Origin: an uncultured Flavobacteriaceae bacterium
GTDB taxonomy: Bacteria; Bacteroidota; Bacteroidia; Flavobacteriales; Flavobacteriaceae
Length of the DNA: 64,000 nucleotides
NCBI GenBank assembly: GCA_943789365.1
Contig: CALSTV010000001.1
Location: 1,426,001 to 1,490,000 of the forward strand
Direction of reading: 5' to 3'
The notes beneath the pieces were generated by a model. The model was not told where the DNA came from. It saw nothing but the letters and a program-made list of their open reading frames with translations, and made no database searches. The position numbers and the translations under genes are program-made. Positions within the stretch are counted from its first letter, which is position 1. Every line of letters begins with the position of its first letter. This document shows positions 35,627-44,318 of this stretch, in pieces.

Positions 35627-35656
35627 TACGTAGTTGATAAAAAATACGTACTTTTG
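35627..35656 (+). promoter_or_regulatory. promoter of the first Crp/Fnr gene with two TACGTA boxes
   Basis: TACGTA at 35627 and 35645 (18 bp apart). The second box merges with the -7 element (TACG-TACTTTTG, -7 at 35649-35656), exactly the arrangement at nirB and nasA. Confidence 0.65.
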
Positions 35657-35674
35657 CAACATACAAATACTGAA

Positions 35675-36385
35675 ATGAATATGGAAGCGTGTATTACTTG
35701 TGAAAACAAAAATTGCCTGATAAAGAAAAACAGCACCAACCCTCTAATGGAGAAATTCCTAGCGGAAAGACATACGGTAAAATGTAAAAAATCACAACAA
35801 TTCATATTAGAAGGCGCTCCTGTACACGGATTATTCTTTGTAAAAAAAGGACAGATAAAAGTTGTGAAAACAGGAATCTATGGTAGGGAGCAAATTTTGA
35901 GATTTGCACACGATGGAGAAATCATAGGACATCGAGGTTTTGGAACTCGCAAACAATACCCAATTGGCGCTTTGGCAATCAACGAGACCATCTTATGTAA
36001 TTTTACTAACGATGTTTTGCAGAAAATGCTACATGAAGTCCCAGACCTAACATTCGACCTCATGCTTTTTTACTCCGAGGAATTAAACCGATCGGAAACA
36101 AAAGTTAGAAAATTTGCACAAATGACCGTTCGAGAAAAGGTAATTGATGCATTTTTATACATCTACAGAAAATTTGGTCAAACAGAAGAAGGGTTCTTCA
36201 ATATTCAGTTACCAAGAAAAGATTATGCGGATTTTGCTGGAACCACAGAAGAACAAGTCATTCGAACTATCTCTAGTTTAAAGAAAGAAAATTTATTAAA
36301 ATCTAAAGGGAAAAAACTAGGCATCGTTGACACCAATCTACTCAAAAAAGAAATTTCAGAACATAATTACTTTTTAGACAGCTAA
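35675..36385 (+). CDS. Crp/Fnr-family regulator with N-terminal cysteine cluster (first copy)
   Basis: 236 residues from the ATG at 35675; an upstream in-frame TTG (35654) overlaps the -7 element, so it is not used. The N-terminus has Cys6, Cys9, Cys14 (C-x2-C-x4-C) and Cys37 in HTVKCKKSQ; a further Cys is in ETILCNF. This recalls, but differs from, the FNR spacing, so an iron-sulfur cluster sensing oxygen or nitric oxide is plausible. The cNMP-like beta-roll (GLFFVKKGQIKVVKTG) lacks clear cAMP contacts. The C-terminal winged helix has recognition segment GTTEEQVIRT. Paralogue of the 47.9 kb gene. Divergent from nirB, with which it shares TACGTA-type promoter boxes. Likely a regulator of this island (inference). 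Confidence 0.92.
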   Translation: MNMEACITCENKNCLIKKNSTNPLMEKFLAERHTVKCKKSQQFILEGAPVHGLFFVKKGQIKVVKTGIYGREQILRFAHDGEIIGHRGFGTRKQYPIGALAINETILCNFTNDVLQKMLHEVPDLTFDLMLFYSEELNRSETKVRKFAQMTVREKVIDAFLYIYRKFGQTEEGFFNIQLPRKDYADFAGTTEEQVIRTISSLKKENLLKSKGKKLGIVDTNLLKKEISEHNYFLDS

Positions 36386-36417
36386 ATCACTTAAAAACAA
36401 ATATTTTTAATACCTTT

Positions 36418-36441
36418 CTAACTGAACCCCCAAACAGTTAG
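36418..36441 (+). promoter_or_regulatory. inverted repeat just before the barrel gene start
   Basis: CTAACTG and CAGTTAG (7 bp each) around a 10-base C-rich spacer, ending two bases before the ATG at 36444. Could be a regulatory hairpin over the start region or an operator. The spacer's AACCCCCA also occurs before the next gene, at about 37346. Confidence 0.45.
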
Positions 36442-36443
36442 TC

Positions 36444-37175
36444 ATGAGAAAGTATTGGCTTCTAATTTTTCTGCTTTTTTTGTGCTACCATGCGCAATCA
36501 CAGGTCTTATTAACCCTTATTTTTGGAGATAAATTAAGCTCAGAAAACATTCAATTTGGTTTAGAAGGAGGCGTAAATTGGTCGACCATAACACAAACAG
36601 AAGCCGACCAAAGACATGCTTCATTTAATTTGGGCTATTATTTTGACATCAAACTAAAAAATCAATGGTATTTAAATACTGGAGTGCTTGTAAAAGCAAC
36701 TTTAGGTGAAAAAGGATTGACGGCCAAAGACCTTTCTTTTCTAGAAATTCCACTAGCTGAACAAGCAGGAACCTACACACAAATCACCAATTATTTTATC
36801 TTACCCATTTTGTTTAAATACAATTTTAAAAACAGAATGTACGTTGAGGCAGGACCTCAAGGCGGCCTTTTACTAAGTGCTTATGTACGATACGAGGCTG
36901 AAGTAGAAGATACGGAAGCTCGAGTAAAATTTCACAACAAAGACCAAATCAATACTATCGACGCTGGAATCACTTTTGGAACCGGGTACAAATTGACAAA
37001 AAAAAGAAACAGTATGACCTTGGGTGTTAAATATTACCACGGGCTTACCAACGTTTACAAAAACAACCCTGGAACGCATAACAACTCTATTTTTGCAAAA
37101 CTCAACATTCCTATTGGCGCTCCTAAAAAAAAGAAAAAGAACAGCCCTCAACAAGAAACAGATGACAAATCCTAA
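36444..37175 (+). CDS. PorT-family outer-membrane barrel protein (first paralogue)
   Basis: 243 residues: signal peptide (MRKYWLLIFLLFLCYHAQSQ) then strand-rich sequence with VLLTLIFGDKLSSENIQFGL, EGGVNWSTI, FNLGYYFDIKLKNQWYLNTGVLVK, LKYNFKNRMYVEAGPQGG-type blocks, ending near LNIPIG plus a Lys-rich tail of about 20 residues. The barrel is an OmpW/PorT-like eight-stranded type. It shares the same opening motif and length with the protein at 39.43 kb (238 residues), clearly a paralogue. First of a plus-strand run of envelope genes that lies between the two Crp/Fnr genes. Confidence 0.82.
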   Translation: MRKYWLLIFLLFLCYHAQSQVLLTLIFGDKLSSENIQFGLEGGVNWSTITQTEADQRHASFNLGYYFDIKLKNQWYLNTGVLVKATLGEKGLTAKDLSFLEIPLAEQAGTYTQITNYFILPILFKYNFKNRMYVEAGPQGGLLLSAYVRYEAEVEDTEARVKFHNKDQINTIDAGITFGTGYKLTKKRNSMTLGVKYYHGLTNVYKNNPGTHNNSIFAKLNIPIGAPKKKKKNSPQQETDDKS

Positions 37176-37358
37176 AAATCAAGTAACCCCTCATATAGTC
37201 CTTACAATGATTAATTTCAAAAAAAATTAATACCTTAGTAATAAATCAATTTAAAATTCGACAATTAAAACCACACAATAAAACACAAATGATAAACATT
37301 TTTTAACCTTGTGTTCTCAAACTAATAGATACATTTGCTTACTTAACCCCCAGCTCCT

Positions 37359-38129
37359 ATGAAAAAACGCTTTATCTATTTTGCTGCTGCTCTAATGAGT
37401 TCTCTTGTCTTTGCTCAAGAAAATGAAGGACTGGAAAAAAAGATTCAAAATCCTATTGCGAGTTTGATAAGTGTACCTTTTCAAAACAACACGGATTTTG
37501 GGATTGGACCGGACAATCTGACGAGAAATACACTGAACATCCAACCTGTCTTGCCTTTTTCCCTTACCGAAGACATCAATTTAATTGTGCGAACCATTGT
37601 ACCTGTTATCTCACAGCCACTTTCTCCGGACACGTCAGAATTTGGAATAGGTGACATCAATACAAGTCTTTTTTTAACCGCAGCAAAACCAAAAAAAGTA
37701 ATTACTGGTTATGGGCTGGTCGTAGGGCTTCCAACCGCTACAAACTCTGCTTTAGGCGCAGGGAAATGGACCGTTGGCCCCTCTTTTTTAGCAATGATAC
37801 AACCTGAGTCATGGACCATTGGTGGACTTGTACAAAATACTTGGTCGACCTCTGGACCCGAAGTAAACTTTTTCTATTCTCAAATTTTTGCAGTTAAAAA
37901 TTTAAACAAAGGATGGTATCTAAACTCTGCACCCATCATTACCGCAAATTGGAATGCCAGCAAGGGAAATGAATGGACCGTTCCACTCGGCATTGGCGCA
38001 GGACGCTTGTTTAGAGTTGGTAAGCTCCCAATAAACGGACAAATTGGCTATTATCAAAATGTGGTAAAACCAGAAAATGGTGCCGATTCACAGTTCCGAT
38101 TTCAACTAGTATTATTATTTCCAAAATAA
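37359..38129 (+). CDS. outer-membrane transporter-like barrel (MetA/neuromedin-U-like)
   Basis: 256 residues, signal peptide ending LVFAQ. Repeating strand pattern (INLIVRTIVPVISQPL, FGIGDINTSLFLTAAKP, GYGLVVGLPTATNS, and end FRFQLVLLFPK) resembles the phenol-degradation MetA-like or 'neuromedin U' family of outer-membrane channels. The N-terminal segment PIASLISVPFQNNTDFGIGP is typical of that family in Bacteroidota. Predicted diffusion channel for small aromatics or sugars; substrate unknown. It precedes a lipoprotein gene by only 5 bases, so translation may be coupled. Confidence 0.7.
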   Translation: MKKRFIYFAAALMSSLVFAQENEGLEKKIQNPIASLISVPFQNNTDFGIGPDNLTRNTLNIQPVLPFSLTEDINLIVRTIVPVISQPLSPDTSEFGIGDINTSLFLTAAKPKKVITGYGLVVGLPTATNSALGAGKWTVGPSFLAMIQPESWTIGGLVQNTWSTSGPEVNFFYSQIFAVKNLNKGWYLNSAPIITANWNASKGNEWTVPLGIGAGRLFRVGKLPINGQIGYYQNVVKPENGADSQFRFQLVLLFPK

Positions 38130-38134
38130 CATTT

Positions 38135-38809
38135 ATGAAAAAACAATTCTTACTTTATATAAATATCGTTGCACTGTATACACTCTCTTCTTGTGTTTCA
38201 ACGGTAACGGTTCTGGATGCGTGGAAATCGAACAAAGCAGACACCCTTAGAGATAAAAAGATTTTAGTCATTGCCGTGTCGGAGAGCAACGAAGGGCGAT
38301 CTGCATTTGAGGAAGAAATCACAAGACAATTGACAAAGAAACATGTAGAAGCAAGTACGAGCTATATGAAATTCCCTATTTTAAATGCTAAACGGACGTT
38401 GAGCAAAGAAGATAAAAAAGAATTTGTTGCAAAAATAAACAAGATGGGATTCAACGCCATTATTGTGACTGTTGTAAAACAAAGAAATGAATTATCCAAA
38501 ACGGTTAAACATGGAGATTACTATTCCGGTGGTTCCTATAGTACAATTTACCCACAATATTATGGAGGTTTTTACGGATACTACAACCATCCTAACTCAC
38601 ATCCTACTTATGGAAACTATGTTCCCTCCACCACAGAGGTAATTACAGAAAAACACTATGTTTTAGAAACCGTAATTTACAACCTAGACCTCCCTGAAAA
38701 CGAACAACTTATTGCCGTAGTAACCTCGGCTGTTAACGACCCAAAAGACGCACACAAAGCGGCGAAAGAATACGTAAAGAAAATTACTAAAATTTTAGCT
38801 AAAAACTAA
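38135..38809 (+). CDS. lipoprotein with Tyr/Gly-rich segment
   Basis: 224 residues, lipobox LSSC (Cys20). After it comes a mixed alpha/beta domain (KKILVIAVSESNEGRSAFEEEITRQL, FNAIIVTVVKQRNE) like the nucleotide-binding-type fold of DUF4136/GNA1162 lipoproteins. A Tyr/Gly-rich stretch at about 128-160 (YYSGGSYSTIYPQYYGG) and a later alpha/beta half follow. It starts 5 bases after the transporter-like barrel and ends 4 bases before the glycine-zipper gene, so the three form one unit. The lipoprotein at 41.24 kb has a similar layout, also with a Tyr/Gly-rich stretch. No known function. Confidence 0.78.
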   Translation: MKKQFLLYINIVALYTLSSCVSTVTVLDAWKSNKADTLRDKKILVIAVSESNEGRSAFEEEITRQLTKKHVEASTSYMKFPILNAKRTLSKEDKKEFVAKINKMGFNAIIVTVVKQRNELSKTVKHGDYYSGGSYSTIYPQYYGGFYGYYNHPNSHPTYGNYVPSTTEVITEKHYVLETVIYNLDLPENEQLIAVVTSAVNDPKDAHKAAKEYVKKITKILAKN

Positions 38810-38813
38810 TCCA

Positions 38814-39410
38814 ATGAAAACACTTATCTACACATTTTTCGGACTTATTTTCAGTGTAAGCACATTTGCACAGACAACGCCTGCAGACACTACAGCCGCT
38901 GCAACCCCAACACCAGCTACCGTAGAACACCCAACATTACCTATTGGAACCATTTTGTTTTTAAAAGTGACCAAAGATGTCTATGCTCCAAATTTTAAAG
39001 CGGGTGACCATTTCTTTGTAGAACTTTCAAGAGATATTACATCGAAAGGAAAAGTATTGATTCCTAAAGGAACTTTGGTGCAAATGGAGGTGCTGGTGTC
39101 CGAGAACAGCAAGCGTCGCGCCAGCAAATTTGGAATTACCGTTGGTGGATTTATCATTGACAATTTTGTACAACTCTGTAAAACCGAAGCCAAAATGGTA
39201 CAGACTGAAGGAAATGCCAGAGGTACCTTGCGAAAAGCAGCCATTGGCGCAGGTGTTGGAGCTGCCTTTGACGGCGGTGAAGGCGCAGGAAAAGGAGCAG
39301 CTATTGGTGCAGCAGCTGGTCTATTAAAACCTGGTACCGTAATCCACTTCCCGGTGGGTACTGAAGGAACTTTTCAATTGGAACAACCACTTGTCGTAAA
39401 CTGGTTATAG
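38814..39410 (+). CDS. secreted protein with SH3-like region and glycine-zipper tail
   Basis: 198 residues: signal peptide ending FAQ, a Thr/Pro/Ala-rich linker, a beta-rich region (PIGTILFLKVTKDVYA...GDHFFVELSRDI, KVLIPKGTLVQMEVLVSE), then a glycine-zipper block AIGAGVGAAFDGGEGAGKGAAIGAAAG (from about residue 143) that could insert in a membrane. The region recalls bacterial SH3 or phage-type conjugation (TraA/VirB10-like 'low-G zipper') proteins, but no secure family is recognised. Translated 4 bases after the lipoprotein stop. An envelope-stability or channel role is possible. Confidence 0.72.
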   Translation: MKTLIYTFFGLIFSVSTFAQTTPADTTAAATPTPATVEHPTLPIGTILFLKVTKDVYAPNFKAGDHFFVELSRDITSKGKVLIPKGTLVQMEVLVSENSKRRASKFGITVGGFIIDNFVQLCKTEAKMVQTEGNARGTLRKAAIGAGVGAAFDGGEGAGKGAAIGAAAGLLKPGTVIHFPVGTEGTFQLEQPLVVNWL

Positions 39411-39428
39411 ACCGAAAAACCTACACTT

Positions 39429-40145
39429 ATGTCTACTAAAAAGATATATCTTATTGTGTCGCTCCTCTTTGTAAGCGCAACAATCAATTCTCAAGTTCTT
39501 TTGAGCTTGGTGTTTGGTGACAAGCTAAATTCAGATGGTTTAGAATTTGGACTGGAAGGGGGTGTCAATTGGTCAGATGTATCGGAATTAGGAACAAAAA
39601 GCTTGGCCAATTTTAATTTGGGGTTCTATTTCGACATTCGGCTCAAAAACAACTGGAATCTCGACACTGGAGTCTTAGTGAAATCGACCTTAGGAACAAA
39701 CAATCTTAGCGATGAAGACCTGACGTATCTCGGCATTGTAAAAGAAGAAGAACCCGGAAGTTACAGTCAAGAAATTAGTTATTTTATTGTACCTATCTTG
39801 TTGAAATACAACTTTAAAAATAGAATCTATGTAGAAGCAGGACCGCAAGTAGGATGGATGCGAGATGCCTACGTAGAATTCAATCACGAAAGTGACGAAA
39901 AAGACATACAAATTCAAGAATTCAACAAAGACAATTTAAACAGAATAGATGCAGGTGTCACCCTCGGAACCGGATACAAACTTAGAGATGACGATGGCAT
40001 GACCTTAGGTGTAAAATACTATTACGGTCTCGTAGATGTTTACAAAGACAAGTCGGGCACTAACAATAGTGCATTTTTCTTAAAGTTAAACGTTCCTATT
40101 GGAGCTGAAAGAGCAAAATCAAAAAAAACAAAAGAAAAAGAATAA
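39429..40145 (+). CDS. PorT-family outer-membrane barrel protein (second paralogue)
   Basis: 238 residues, signal peptide MSTKKIYLIVSLLFVSATINSQ. Same motifs as the 36.44 kb protein: VLLSLVFGDKLNSDGLEFGL, EGGVNWSDVSE, LNFGF-type strands, FDIRLKNNWNLDTGVLVKST, LLKYNFKNRIYVEAGPQVGW, ending LNVPIGAERAKSKK. Close paralogue with a Lys-rich C-terminal tail. It begins 19 bases after the glycine-zipper gene, so the run continues. Repeated barrel plus porin-like plus Tyr-rich lipoprotein suggests two copies of a module. Confidence 0.82.
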   Translation: MSTKKIYLIVSLLFVSATINSQVLLSLVFGDKLNSDGLEFGLEGGVNWSDVSELGTKSLANFNLGFYFDIRLKNNWNLDTGVLVKSTLGTNNLSDEDLTYLGIVKEEEPGSYSQEISYFIVPILLKYNFKNRIYVEAGPQVGWMRDAYVEFNHESDEKDIQIQEFNKDNLNRIDAGVTLGTGYKLRDDDGMTLGVKYYYGLVDVYKDKSGTNNSAFFLKLNVPIGAERAKSKKTKEKE

Positions 40146-40162
40146 CCAAATCATAAATCATC

Positions 40163-41213
40163 ATGAAAGACGGCTACAAAAATCTTAGGGGTTTCAATCC
40201 TTTTTACTATCCTATTTTTACAAAACACTGCTGCTCAATACGCATCAACGAAAGTAAAAGCTAAACACGAAGCGTATACAGATAGCCTAAAACAAGTGAA
40301 GTACGACAGATTATTTCCTATATGGGGACAAAAAGCCTACCAAAAAGGGTTTGACATTCCGTATCCACTCGGAATTATGGCTAACTATTTCTATGTAAAA
40401 CAAGGATTAACTATTGACAATTTAAGGCTTGGTTTTGAATCTGACACAAAAGATGTCCCGCTTACACCTATTGATTTTATCGGCTTTGGAGACAACTACA
40501 GTACAGCGCAAACGGCCATGATTCGTCCGGATGTCTGGATATTTCCATTCTTAAATGTGTATGGAATTTTTGGTGTGGGAACGTCGACTACTGAGGTAAA
40601 CCTAGACCGTATTGGAAACCAACCCTTTGGTTTAAAATCTATTGTAGACCAAGGCGTAACTACTAGCGGATTTGGTGCAACCACTGCCGGAGGAATTGGA
40701 CCGGTATGGATTGCAATAGATGCCAATTTCACATGGAATAAACCTGAGTTATTAGATGAAGCCGTTAAAGTAACTACATATGGATTCCGTATGGGACACA
40801 CCTTTGTACATGCCTCGCGTCCTGAAAGAAACATAGGACTGTGGATAGGTGCCATGAAAGCCAATCTAAGCTCAGAAACTGTAGGTGAACTAAAACTGAA
40901 AGACGCGTTACCCCCTGAAACTTGGGAAAGGGCTGATCAAATTGTAGAAAACTACAATTATTGGTACGATAATGAAGCAACTCCTGCTCAGAAAATCATT
41001 GCAGATCAAACCATCGGACCACTCGTAGATGCTATTGACAATGCGGATGGAGAATCTACCATTCGTTATGGAATAGACAAAAAAGTAAAAGAACCGTGGA
41101 ATGGCCTGATTGGAGGACAATTCCAACCCAATAAAAACTGGATGATTCGTACAGAATTAGGACTTGTTGGAGATCGTAAGTCGTTCCTCTTTTCTGTTAA
41201 TTATAGATACTAA
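40163..41213 (+). pseudogene. porin-like secreted protein with an apparent start-proximal frameshift
   Basis: The long open frame begins with ATG at 40296, but the codons before it read KILGVSILFTILFLQNTAAQ, a perfect signal peptide and cleavage site, in the same frame. That frame reaches a TGA at 40164-40166 overlapping an ATG at 40163 in another frame. Removing one A from the AAA at 40166-40168 gives ATG AAG ACG GCT and a full-length secreted protein of about 350 residues. The rest has alternating strands (GIMANYFYVKQGLTI, RLGFESDTKD, FLNVYGIFGVGTS, and end KSFLFSVNYRY) of an outer-membrane barrel. Either a one-base insertion (true or error), or an N-truncated intact gene starting at 40296. 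Confidence 0.75.
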
Positions 41214-41242
41214 ACCCCAAAAAACAATCAAATAAACACACC

Positions 41243-41911
41243 ATGAAAAAAACAATTCACAATGTAGCTCTTGCTTTGCTTGCCATATTACTGCACGCTT
41301 GTTACAGCTCCCCAGACTTGAGCCAACTATCTTCAGATTTTGTCGTGGCAACCGACGTCGATTTGGAAGTTGACTTTACAGACTACGCAACCTATTATCT
41401 TTCCGACACCATTAGCATAGTTACCAATGACAGACGTACTGAAGGAGATAGCATCTTAACTCCAGACACAAATCCTTCGTCTACTGCTATTATAAATAAA
41501 ATAGAAGAAAACATGACAGCTAGAGGCTATGCCCGTAGTGATGATCCGCTAGATGTTATCAATAAAGCGGTAGATTTCGCCATAGGAAGTACTGTTGTCG
41601 AAATTTCCAACACCGGACAGACATGTTGGGGCTGGTGGGGAGGCTACCCAGGTTACTGGCCACCATGGTACTGGGGCTATCCAGGTTACGGCTACTACTA
41701 CCCTTATTGTAGTTATTATCAGTACGACACAGGTTCTTTGATTCTTGAATTTGGCGATATTAAAAATGCAGCCAACGGAAGAAGAGTCAATGCCATGTGG
41801 AATACAGCAATATTTGGGGTTTTAAGTGATTACACGCAAACCAATATGAACAGAGCGCTAAAAGGAATCGATCAAGCCTTTGAACAATCGCCATATATTG
41901 ATAACAACTAA
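41243..41911 (+). CDS. DUF4136-like lipoprotein with aromatic-rich loop
   Basis: 222 residues, lipobox LHAC (Cys20). Contains the DUF4136 layout: VDLEVDFTDYATYYLSDT at the start of the fold, NKIEENMTARGYARSD (helix), then a very aromatic stretch of Trp, Tyr, Pro and Gly (from about residue 130, CWGWWGGYPGYWPPWYWGYP), and a last strand pair (GSLILEFGDIKNAANGRRVNAMW). DUF4136 lipoproteins are widespread in the Bacteroidota envelope; function unknown. Starts 29 bases after the porin-like gene. Confidence 0.82.
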   Translation: MKKTIHNVALALLAILLHACYSSPDLSQLSSDFVVATDVDLEVDFTDYATYYLSDTISIVTNDRRTEGDSILTPDTNPSSTAIINKIEENMTARGYARSDDPLDVINKAVDFAIGSTVVEISNTGQTCWGWWGGYPGYWPPWYWGYPGYGYYYPYCSYYQYDTGSLILEFGDIKNAANGRRVNAMWNTAIFGVLSDYTQTNMNRALKGIDQAFEQSPYIDNN

Positions 41912-41922
41912 AAAATAAAGAC

Positions 41923-42579
41923 ATGAAAAATAGCATTCTTATCATCGTTTTGGCACTTACTCAAATGGTATGCGCACAAACAACGACAACCACGTATTCT
42001 CCAAAAGATATGGGAAGTCAGATATATACCTTTAGTAATTTAGCAGACGATCAATTTACCTTGAACTGGGAAATGGCAATGCCATACGCTAATGGATATT
42101 TAGAAGAAACCAGTTATAGTGGTGGACGCATGGACTACAGACATTTTACGAGCGAAAGCATCGCAGTGGGAGTTTCACTTGGATGGAATTCATATGATGA
42201 ATATTCTGAAAAACAACTCTATGAAAAAGAAGATGGTTCTTCAGCAATCTATTCAGATGCCGTAAGACATTTATACACACTTCCAATGGCTGTAAACGCC
42301 TATTATTATATTTACAGACAAAACCTAAGACCGTATTTAGGTATTGGAATTGGAGCGCAATATTCTGAACAAACAACCTATTTTAATATTTATGGTATCT
42401 CAGAAAGTAGTTGGGGATTTTTGGTAAAACCTGAAGTTGGACTGCAATACGAGTTTTCAGACACCTTTGGATTAACTGCTTATGCGGCTTACAGTTATGC
42501 TACTAACCAAAGTGACGCGTTTAAAATTGATGAACTCACTAGTTTAGGAATTGGAGTTGGTGCCTATTGGGAATGGTAA
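41923..42579 (+). CDS. outer-membrane beta-barrel protein
   Basis: 218 residues, signal peptide ending CAQ. Alternating strands such as FTLNWEMAMPYANGYLEETSYSG, ESIAVGVSLGWNSYDEYSE, LRPYLGIGIGAQYSEQTT, LVKPEVGLQYEFSDTFGLTAYAAYSYAT and final LGIGVGAYWEW form an eight-stranded OmpA/OmpW-type barrel with a C-terminal Trp. No fused domain. 11 bases after the DUF4136 lipoprotein, so co-transcribed. Function unknown. Confidence 0.82.
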   Translation: MKNSILIIVLALTQMVCAQTTTTTYSPKDMGSQIYTFSNLADDQFTLNWEMAMPYANGYLEETSYSGGRMDYRHFTSESIAVGVSLGWNSYDEYSEKQLYEKEDGSSAIYSDAVRHLYTLPMAVNAYYYIYRQNLRPYLGIGIGAQYSEQTTYFNIYGISESSWGFLVKPEVGLQYEFSDTFGLTAYAAYSYATNQSDAFKIDELTSLGIGVGAYWEW

Positions 42580-42597
42580 TATTAAAAAACAAATTAT

Positions 42598-43185
42598 ATG
42601 AAAATTAAAACAATCTATGCAATGTTCATAGCTATGAGCATTGCTTTTGCTTCAACAGCACAGGTCATCCAAGAGTCAAAAGCACCTAGAGAGAAATGGA
42701 GTTTGGAATCTATGGAGGGTACCGTTACGGCTATCAATAAAGAAACACGTGATATCACCCTAATGGGACCTGAAGGAAACCTTGTAACGGTAAATGCTGG
42801 AGATGAAGTAGCACGTTTTGACGAAATTGCTGTCGATGACCGTATTGTCTTTGAATATTACACCTATATGAAAGCAGAATTTCGTGAACCAACACTTGCA
42901 GAAAGAGCGGAACCTGTTGCTGTAATTGCAGAAGCAGGTAAAGCTCCCGAAGGAATGGATCCAGGTGCCGTAGTTGGTGCAATTGTCAAAGCTATTGTAA
43001 CCATAGAAGTCTTGAACAGACCTTTTCAGTCAGCAACAATTAAAGGGCCTAGAGGCAATTATATGACGGTTCCTGTCGCAGACCTGAAATTTATGGAAAC
43101 CCTCCATATAGGACAAGAACTTATTTTCACCTATGCAGAAGCAGTCGCTATTTCTTTGAAGAAACTAGACGCGAACAATAATTAG
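42598..43185 (+). CDS. secreted DUF5666-like (OB-fold) protein
   Basis: 195 residues, signal peptide ending TAQ. The pattern MEGTVTAINKETRDITLMGPEGNLVTVNAGDEV and later SATIKGPRGNYMTVPVADLKFMETLHIGQELIFTYAEAVAISL shows the two halves of an OB-type or DUF5666-like repeat: strand, 'I(x)GPxGN', strand, 'G-x-x-(V/L)'. Such proteins are periplasmic. It lies 18 bases after the barrel gene and is probably the last gene of that subgroup. Binding partner unknown. Confidence 0.7.
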   Translation: MKIKTIYAMFIAMSIAFASTAQVIQESKAPREKWSLESMEGTVTAINKETRDITLMGPEGNLVTVNAGDEVARFDEIAVDDRIVFEYYTYMKAEFREPTLAERAEPVAVIAEAGKAPEGMDPGAVVGAIVKAIVTIEVLNRPFQSATIKGPRGNYMTVPVADLKFMETLHIGQELIFTYAEAVAISLKKLDANNN

Positions 43186-43269
43186 TCCAACCAAAGAGGA
43201 GAAAAATCAGGTTTATTTTAAATATCTGATTTCAAATCCCTATATTTAAAACACCCGTAAAAAAGACAC

Positions 43270-43776
43270 ATGAGTTTTGTACAAAAATTAAAGGAAGAAG
43301 CCATCCAAATTGCATTGGTGACCCTATATTTTATAGGATGCTTTGGTGTACTCATTCTGCTAAAAAAACTTTTATTAGCACAAGTTGATGTTGAGTTTTA
43401 TGGCTTATCTGCCGTTTTGATGGGCGCGCTAATCATGAGTAAAATTGTCATCTTATTAGACAAAACTGCTTTGGGCAAAATATATATTAGACAAGCCTTG
43501 TACAAAAATGTACTAATCAAATCTTTTGTCTACACCATTGTATTATCTGTCGTTTTATTCATCGAACATTTAATACACGCATATCTCGAGGTAGACTCCT
43601 TATCCAGTGCCTTCCAAACTGTTTTTGAACACAGAGATAGAAACCAATTTTGGATCATTTTAATCAGCTCTTTTTTTTCCTTGACAAGTTATAATGTCAT
43701 TATTGGAATTCGAGACTCAATGGAAACTGGTGCTTTGACACATTTATTTTTCAAAAAGAAAGAAAATAACAAGTAA
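43270..43776 (+). CDS. small integral membrane protein (four helices)
   Basis: 168 residues with about four membrane helices: 13-33 (IALVTLYFIGCFGVLILLK), 42-62, 84-106 and 130-148, with short loops and a basic C-terminal tail (FFKKKENNK). No signal peptide. No recognised domain. It is the only inner-membrane protein in this run of mostly exported proteins, and the gap to neighbours (84 and 37 bases) is compatible with co-transcription. Confidence 0.75.
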   Translation: MSFVQKLKEEAIQIALVTLYFIGCFGVLILLKKLLLAQVDVEFYGLSAVLMGALIMSKIVILLDKTALGKIYIRQALYKNVLIKSFVYTIVLSVVLFIEHLIHAYLEVDSLSSAFQTVFEHRDRNQFWIILISSFFSLTSYNVIIGIRDSMETGALTHLFFKKKENNK

Positions 43777-43813
43777 TAAAAATAGTATATCTAACGAATT
43801 AAAAGAAAAAAAC

Positions 43814-44290
43814 ATGAAAAACATTTGCACATTTATCATCGCTTGTATGACCGCTTCTACAGCGCTATTCGCTCAAACAGAAAACCAAGACCAAGATTTC
43901 TTCAAAGCAATCTTTGGAGTGGATAAAATCACCATAGTTAAAGACTTTATCGAAGTAGCCCCCGAAAACGAAGCTGAGTTTTGGGAAACCTATAAAGAAT
44001 ATGAAGCCGAAAGAAAAGAGTTGAGAGCCCTTAGAATTGCCTTAATCACAGACTACGCTGAAAATTACACAAACCTTTCAGACGAAAAAATCGACGATCT
44101 TTGCAAAGAAAGCTTTAAACAAAACGAAAAGACAGGAAAAATCATCAAAAAATACTACAAAAAACTAAGAAAAGACGGAGGTTCTAGAGCTGCTGGTCAA
44201 TTCTTGCAGATGGAAAACTATTTCTTGAGTCTTTCTAAAACTGCTGTTTTTGAAAACGTTCCATTTATTGGAGAATTGGACAAAATATAA
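43814..44290 (+). CDS. secreted helical protein
   Basis: 158 residues: signal peptide (MKNICTFIIACMTASTALFAQ), then a helical Lys/Glu-rich body with KEYEAERKELRALRIALITDYAENYTNLSDEKIDDLCKESFKQNEKTGK-type segments, like the periplasmic Spy/CpxP-type helical hooks (Leu-Thr/Ser-Asp/Glu-Glu patterns). No family secured. It is 37 bases downstream of the membrane gene and 28 upstream of the next barrel. Confidence 0.7.
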   Translation: MKNICTFIIACMTASTALFAQTENQDQDFFKAIFGVDKITIVKDFIEVAPENEAEFWETYKEYEAERKELRALRIALITDYAENYTNLSDEKIDDLCKESFKQNEKTGKIIKKYYKKLRKDGGSRAAGQFLQMENYFLSLSKTAVFENVPFIGELDKI

Positions 44291-44318
44291 ATAAATTCAC
44301 ATAGAATCACCTCCTATT

